Shown: positions 5,879 to 8,097 of the stretch, one piece after another
Layout: each line of letters opens with the position of its first letter
Numbering within the stretch: the stretch's first letter is position 1
Source of the DNA: Euryarchaeota archaeon UBA501
GTDB taxonomy: Archaea > Thermoplasmatota > Poseidoniia > Poseidoniales > Thalassarchaeaceae
Length of the DNA stretch: 8,097 bases
Reading direction: 5' to 3'
Assembly: GCA_002505685.1 (NCBI GenBank)
Contig: DAVT01000119.1
Location: 1-8,097 of the forward strand
Position numbers and translations under genes: made by a program
The notes under the pieces: generated by a model
The model's database searches: none
Seen by the model: only the letters and a program-made list of their open reading frames with translations
Told to the model about the DNA's origin: nothing

Positions 5879-7096
5879 TCAGGTGAGCACGGCCACATTG
5901 AATCCCTTTCCGGGTGTGTGCTTTACCGCTTCAGTCCCCAGGTCAACATCCGCCGTCGCACAAACCAACAAGTTGCCCCCAAATCCAGCGCCTAGAACCT
6001 TTACACCCAATACTCCTTTCTTCGCTCGGATTTCTGCTGCAATACGTTCCATCTCGGGGGTGTGCGTACCTAGAAGATCACGCGTATCATTCCACGAACT
6101 GTGCAAAATATCGCCAATCTCGTCCATAAATTTAGGACCATTTGAAGGACTAGAAGCACGCTGGATTACATCTTCGAAACGCTGCACTCTAGCATATTCA
6201 TTCATCACAAACCGAAAGCGGTCCCGAACACGAACACACCCATATCTTGCATCCTCAACCGTTTCGGGTAATTGGGATTCAATCAATTTTGCATCATTAT
6301 GCAAATCGTGACCAATTTCATCCAAATAACGTGGAATGATTTCCTGTTGCACAAATACCAACTCATTGAAAGCGTCACGGACCGCACCACCCTTTTCGGC
6401 AGGATGTGTGAATACTGTGTACCACTTACAGCCCCCACCTCTTTCAGAAGAAGGCATAACATCCACAGTATTCCATGGCCGATATTCAATCTTCAACATA
6501 TTTCCATTCTCCGCACAAATCATGGTCGTGTGGTCCATATTTCCACCCCGGGTTCCCACAAACCATTCCGCTTCCCCCGCAGCCACTGCGATTTCATTGG
6601 CGGTCCAATCTAACCCGTTTACCAATGACGTTACAATCATCCCACACACGGTCAGAGCGGACGATGAGGACGCCCCCGATGCCGATGGAATATCAGAATC
6701 TATGAGCATCTCAAATCCCCTATCGATTTGCATCGTATCTGGCTCATTCACAAGGTACGCAACTGCACCTTTGACATAATTTGACCAATGTGATTCAGGA
6801 GGCCCCCGCGAATCCAATTCGTCAAGCCAACCCCTACCCATATTCAAAGATCGAATATCGAAGGAATAGCAACTATCTTCTTGCAGATTCGGGAGGGTTG
6901 TCTCAAGTTTGACAAAACCATCGACCCTTGGCCGAATCAGAGCCCTCATCCGCTGCTCTGCCGAAGCAAAGGTGATTGAATGGGAATTCAGGTATGGAAC
7001 GTAATCAGAATGTTCCCCTAACACGCAGATTCTAGCGCCAACATCCACCTCAATTCTTGGGGCCTCCCCAAAAACCGACTTGAAGTATTCACGCAT
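5879..7096 (-). CDS. Galactokinase-like GHMP sugar kinase
   Basis: An ATP-dependent sugar 1-kinase-type protein of 405 residues, close to galactokinase length. All three GHMP motifs are present: ARICVLGEHSDY (21-32, with Arg22, Glu28, His29 and Asp31 in the sugar site), the ATP loop PSASGASSSSAL (137-148), and LGAGFGG (368-374) near the C-terminus. The catalytic base is Asp188 in GGNMDH. The segment after motif 1 departs from classical galactokinases: they continue with a Gly-x-Val-Leu-Pro pattern, whereas this has VPYLNSHSITFA, so the substrate could be another hexose, an amino sugar or a uronic acid rather than galactose. The product would feed a nucleotide-sugar pathway, which suits the adjoining glycosyltransferase. 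The ATG at 7096 is the only standard start after the in-frame TAA at 7120-7118, and it has no ribosome-binding site, so translation may be leaderless. I leave the symbol blank because the substrate is uncertain. Confidence 0.9.
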   Translation of the reverse strand: MREYFKSVFGEAPRIEVDVGARICVLGEHSDYVPYLNSHSITFASAEQRMRALIRPRVDGFVKLETTLPNLQEDSCYSFDIRSLNMGRGWLDELDSRGPPESHWSNYVKGAVAYLVNEPDTMQIDRGFEMLIDSDIPSASGASSSSALTVCGMIVTSLVNGLDWTANEIAVAAGEAEWFVGTRGGNMDHTTMICAENGNMLKIEYRPWNTVDVMPSSERGGGCKWYTVFTHPAEKGGAVRDAFNELVFVQQEIIPRYLDEIGHDLHNDAKLIESQLPETVEDARYGCVRVRDRFRFVMNEYARVQRFEDVIQRASSPSNGPKFMDEIGDILHSSWNDTRDLLGTHTPEMERIAAEIRAKKGVLGVKVLGAGFGGNLLVCATADVDLGTEAVKHTPGKGFNVAVLT

Positions 7097-7156
7097 GATT
7101 ATCGGGATACAGACGCATTACATCAATTTGAAGCGTCCCTCCTCTTCCGCCGCCCT
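7097..7156. promoter_or_regulatory. Compact divergent promoter region
   Basis: Only 60 bp separate the kinase and lipoprotein starts, which face away from each other. The single AT-rich patch, CATCAATTTG at 7121-7130, is centred about 30 bp from both ATGs. That is where an archaeal TATA element would sit for leaderless or near-leaderless transcripts. Neither gene has a Shine-Dalgarno match, in keeping with that reading. The element is a poor match to the TATA consensus, so this is inference. Confidence 0.4.
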
Positions 7157-7167
7157 ATGGGGCGGCG
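7148..7167. repeat. Perfect 8-bp GC inverted repeat with the ATG in its loop
   Basis: CGCCGCCC (7148-7155) and GGGCGGCG (7160-7167) are exact reverse complements separated by TATG (7156-7159), so the start codon of the lipoprotein gene (7157-7159) forms most of the loop. In a transcript that starts upstream this would be a very stable hairpin; as DNA it is a palindrome beside a divergent promoter and could be a regulator site. Confidence 0.8.
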
Positions 7168-8097
7168 CACAAACGCGAGTGCAATCATCATCATTTTGCT
7201 GCTGACCCCCTTGTCCGGTTGTTTTGGTTCAGATGACATATCATCAAATGAAGTCGACGAACATTATCCTAGTATCTGGGATCGCCACACCCTCGAATGG
7301 AACACCAGTCACACCCATACTTTCGTCCTTGAACCAGGGCCTTATACCCCACTTGATGTCCAAGAGGCATACATCGAAGTAGACACCACCGGGGTCTGGG
7401 AGGGGGGCCCTAATTCAGCAACAGTTCATCTATCCTACTGGCTACCATCAAATACACAAGATGGAGAAAAAGTTCCTGTAATCGCAGTCGTGAGTCCATA
7501 TTTCTCATACGGCCAACCTGGCGACGAATCATCACCAACCAACATAGTAGGAGGGGGCCGCGGTGAATTCATCTATGACAATTTCATTCCTCACGGATAT
7601 GCATTCGCCCAGGTTGCAGTATTCGCAACCGAAGAAAGCACAGGCTGTTTTGACTATCGAGGAGATGGGGAGGGCCTTAGCATTCACACAGCCGTAGAGT
7701 GGCTGGGCCAACAAAACTGGAGCAATGGTAACGTCGGCATATACGGCAAATCCTACGAGGGCGCTACAGCCTGGGAGGCAGCAGCACAGGGGAGCACCCA
7801 TCTCAAAACCATCGTCCCCATTTCAGGGACTACTGCTCTTGGCCCCCTTCTATACAAGAATGGAAGTGCTGAGGCCAGAAGCCAAGTGATGCATTCGAAT
7901 TATGGAGGCAGCATCCTCGACTATGATGCTGATGATTTGGACAATTTATGCGGAGATGTTTTCGAAGGTTTCTTGGCAGGACCGACTCGCTACGGTTTAG
8001 GGGAACTTGATCCATACATGGACAACTATTACGACGAACGCAGCCATATTGACAAGGCTCTCGGCACATACAATGGCAGCATCTACTGGGTACAGGG
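7157..8097 (+). CDS. Secreted lipoprotein hydrolase, X-Pro dipeptidyl-peptidase/CocE (S15) type (3'-partial)
   Basis: The first 313 codons are visible and the gene runs off the right edge. The N-terminus is a lipoprotein signal: MGRRTNAS, a run of Ile and Leu (10-16), then the lipobox LSGC with Cys22, followed by FGSDD. The mature protein would be lipid-anchored outside the cell. The alpha/beta-hydrolase domain contains STGCFDYRGDGE (161-172), EWLGQQNWSNGNVGIYG and the nucleophile elbow GKSYEG with Ser199, the GxSYxG form typical of Xaa-Pro dipeptidyl-peptidases and CocE/NonD esterases. The catalytic Asp and His would lie beyond the window. It probably removes dipeptides from proline-containing peptides, or hydrolyses esters or amides, at the cell surface, consistent with scavenging of dissolved protein. 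ATG 7157 is the only sensible start because the signal peptide follows immediately. It is divergent from the sugar kinase. Confidence 0.9.
   Translation, partial: MGRRTNASAIIIILLLTPLSGCFGSDDISSNEVDEHYPSIWDRHTLEWNTSHTHTFVLEPGPYTPLDVQEAYIEVDTTGVWEGGPNSATVHLSYWLPSNTQDGEKVPVIAVVSPYFSYGQPGDESSPTNIVGGGRGEFIYDNFIPHGYAFAQVAVFATEESTGCFDYRGDGEGLSIHTAVEWLGQQNWSNGNVGIYGKSYEGATAWEAAAQGSTHLKTIVPISGTTALGPLLYKNGSAEARSQVMHSNYGGSILDYDADDLDNLCGDVFEGFLAGPTRYGLGELDPYMDNYYDERSHIDKALGTYNGSIYWVQ

Noticed and set aside
6272..6779. Two plus-strand open frames opposite the sugar kinase
   Set aside because: Both are antisense to the kinase motifs and show no plausible protein features.
7157..7180. Twin-arginine signal in the lipoprotein (MGRRTNAS)
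   Set aside because: The residues after RR do not fit the Tat consensus; a Sec-type lipoprotein signal explains the sequence.
7532..8069. Minus-strand open frames opposite the lipoprotein hydrolase
   Set aside because: They are mirrors of the hydrolase frame. The plus strand carries the lipobox and GKSYEG elbow in one unbroken frame to the window edge.
1..8097. CRISPR arrays, tRNA/rRNA genes, insertion sequences, attachment sites
   Set aside because: No repeated spacer-like units, cloverleaf sequences, transposase genes or flanking direct repeats were found by eye. The window is almost fully coding.

Overview
The window looks like a piece of a marine archaeal chromosome, most likely a Poseidoniales (Marine Group II) or related Thermoplasmatota genome. 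This is an inference from several signs: a lipoprotein with the short Ser/Gly-Cys lipobox followed by Gly and acidic residues, a eukaryote-type (URA3-like) OMP decarboxylase, moderate GC, dense packing with divergent pairs and overlapping ends, and a mixture of GGTG-type ribosome sites and apparently leader-poor starts. No rRNA, tRNA or other lineage marker is present, so the assignment is tentative.

Layout. At the left edge (2-589, +) is the 3' part of a gene for a degenerate response-regulator receiver domain with a C-terminal membrane anchor. It converges on, and overlaps, a four-gene minus-strand operon that reads leftward from 4004 to 536. In transcription order the operon holds a Gfo/Idh/MocA-family oxidoreductase, a dihydroflavonol-reductase-like extended SDR, an OMP decarboxylase (pyrF) and a small one-helix membrane protein coupled to pyrF through a TGATG junction. 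From an 86-bp divergent region (4005-4090), two plus-strand genes run rightward: an unrecognised two-helix membrane protein and a GT4-family glycosyltransferase. The glycosyltransferase converges, with a 4-bp gap, on a minus-strand galactokinase-like GHMP kinase (5879-7096). The kinase shares a 60-bp divergent promoter region with a secreted lipoprotein hydrolase of the X-Pro dipeptidyl-peptidase/CocE type, which runs off the right edge.

How the genes may work together. The two dehydrogenases, the glycosyltransferase and the sugar kinase would fit sugar activation or modification and glycan or glycolipid assembly at the membrane, with pyrF supplying UMP for nucleotide sugars. This is an inference from families and proximity only. 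The lipoprotein peptidase/esterase looks like a peptide-scavenging enzyme on the cell surface and need not belong to that pathway.

The most notable observations are (1) the receiver domain that has lost its phosphoacceptor Asp and other switch residues and is tail-anchored, (2) a eukaryote-type OMP decarboxylase whose phosphate-gripping Arg is replaced by Ser while the rest of the active site is intact, and (3) a perfect 8-bp GC palindrome whose 4-nt loop contains the start codon of the lipoprotein gene. I see no CRISPR array, insertion sequence, tRNA, rRNA or defence island.
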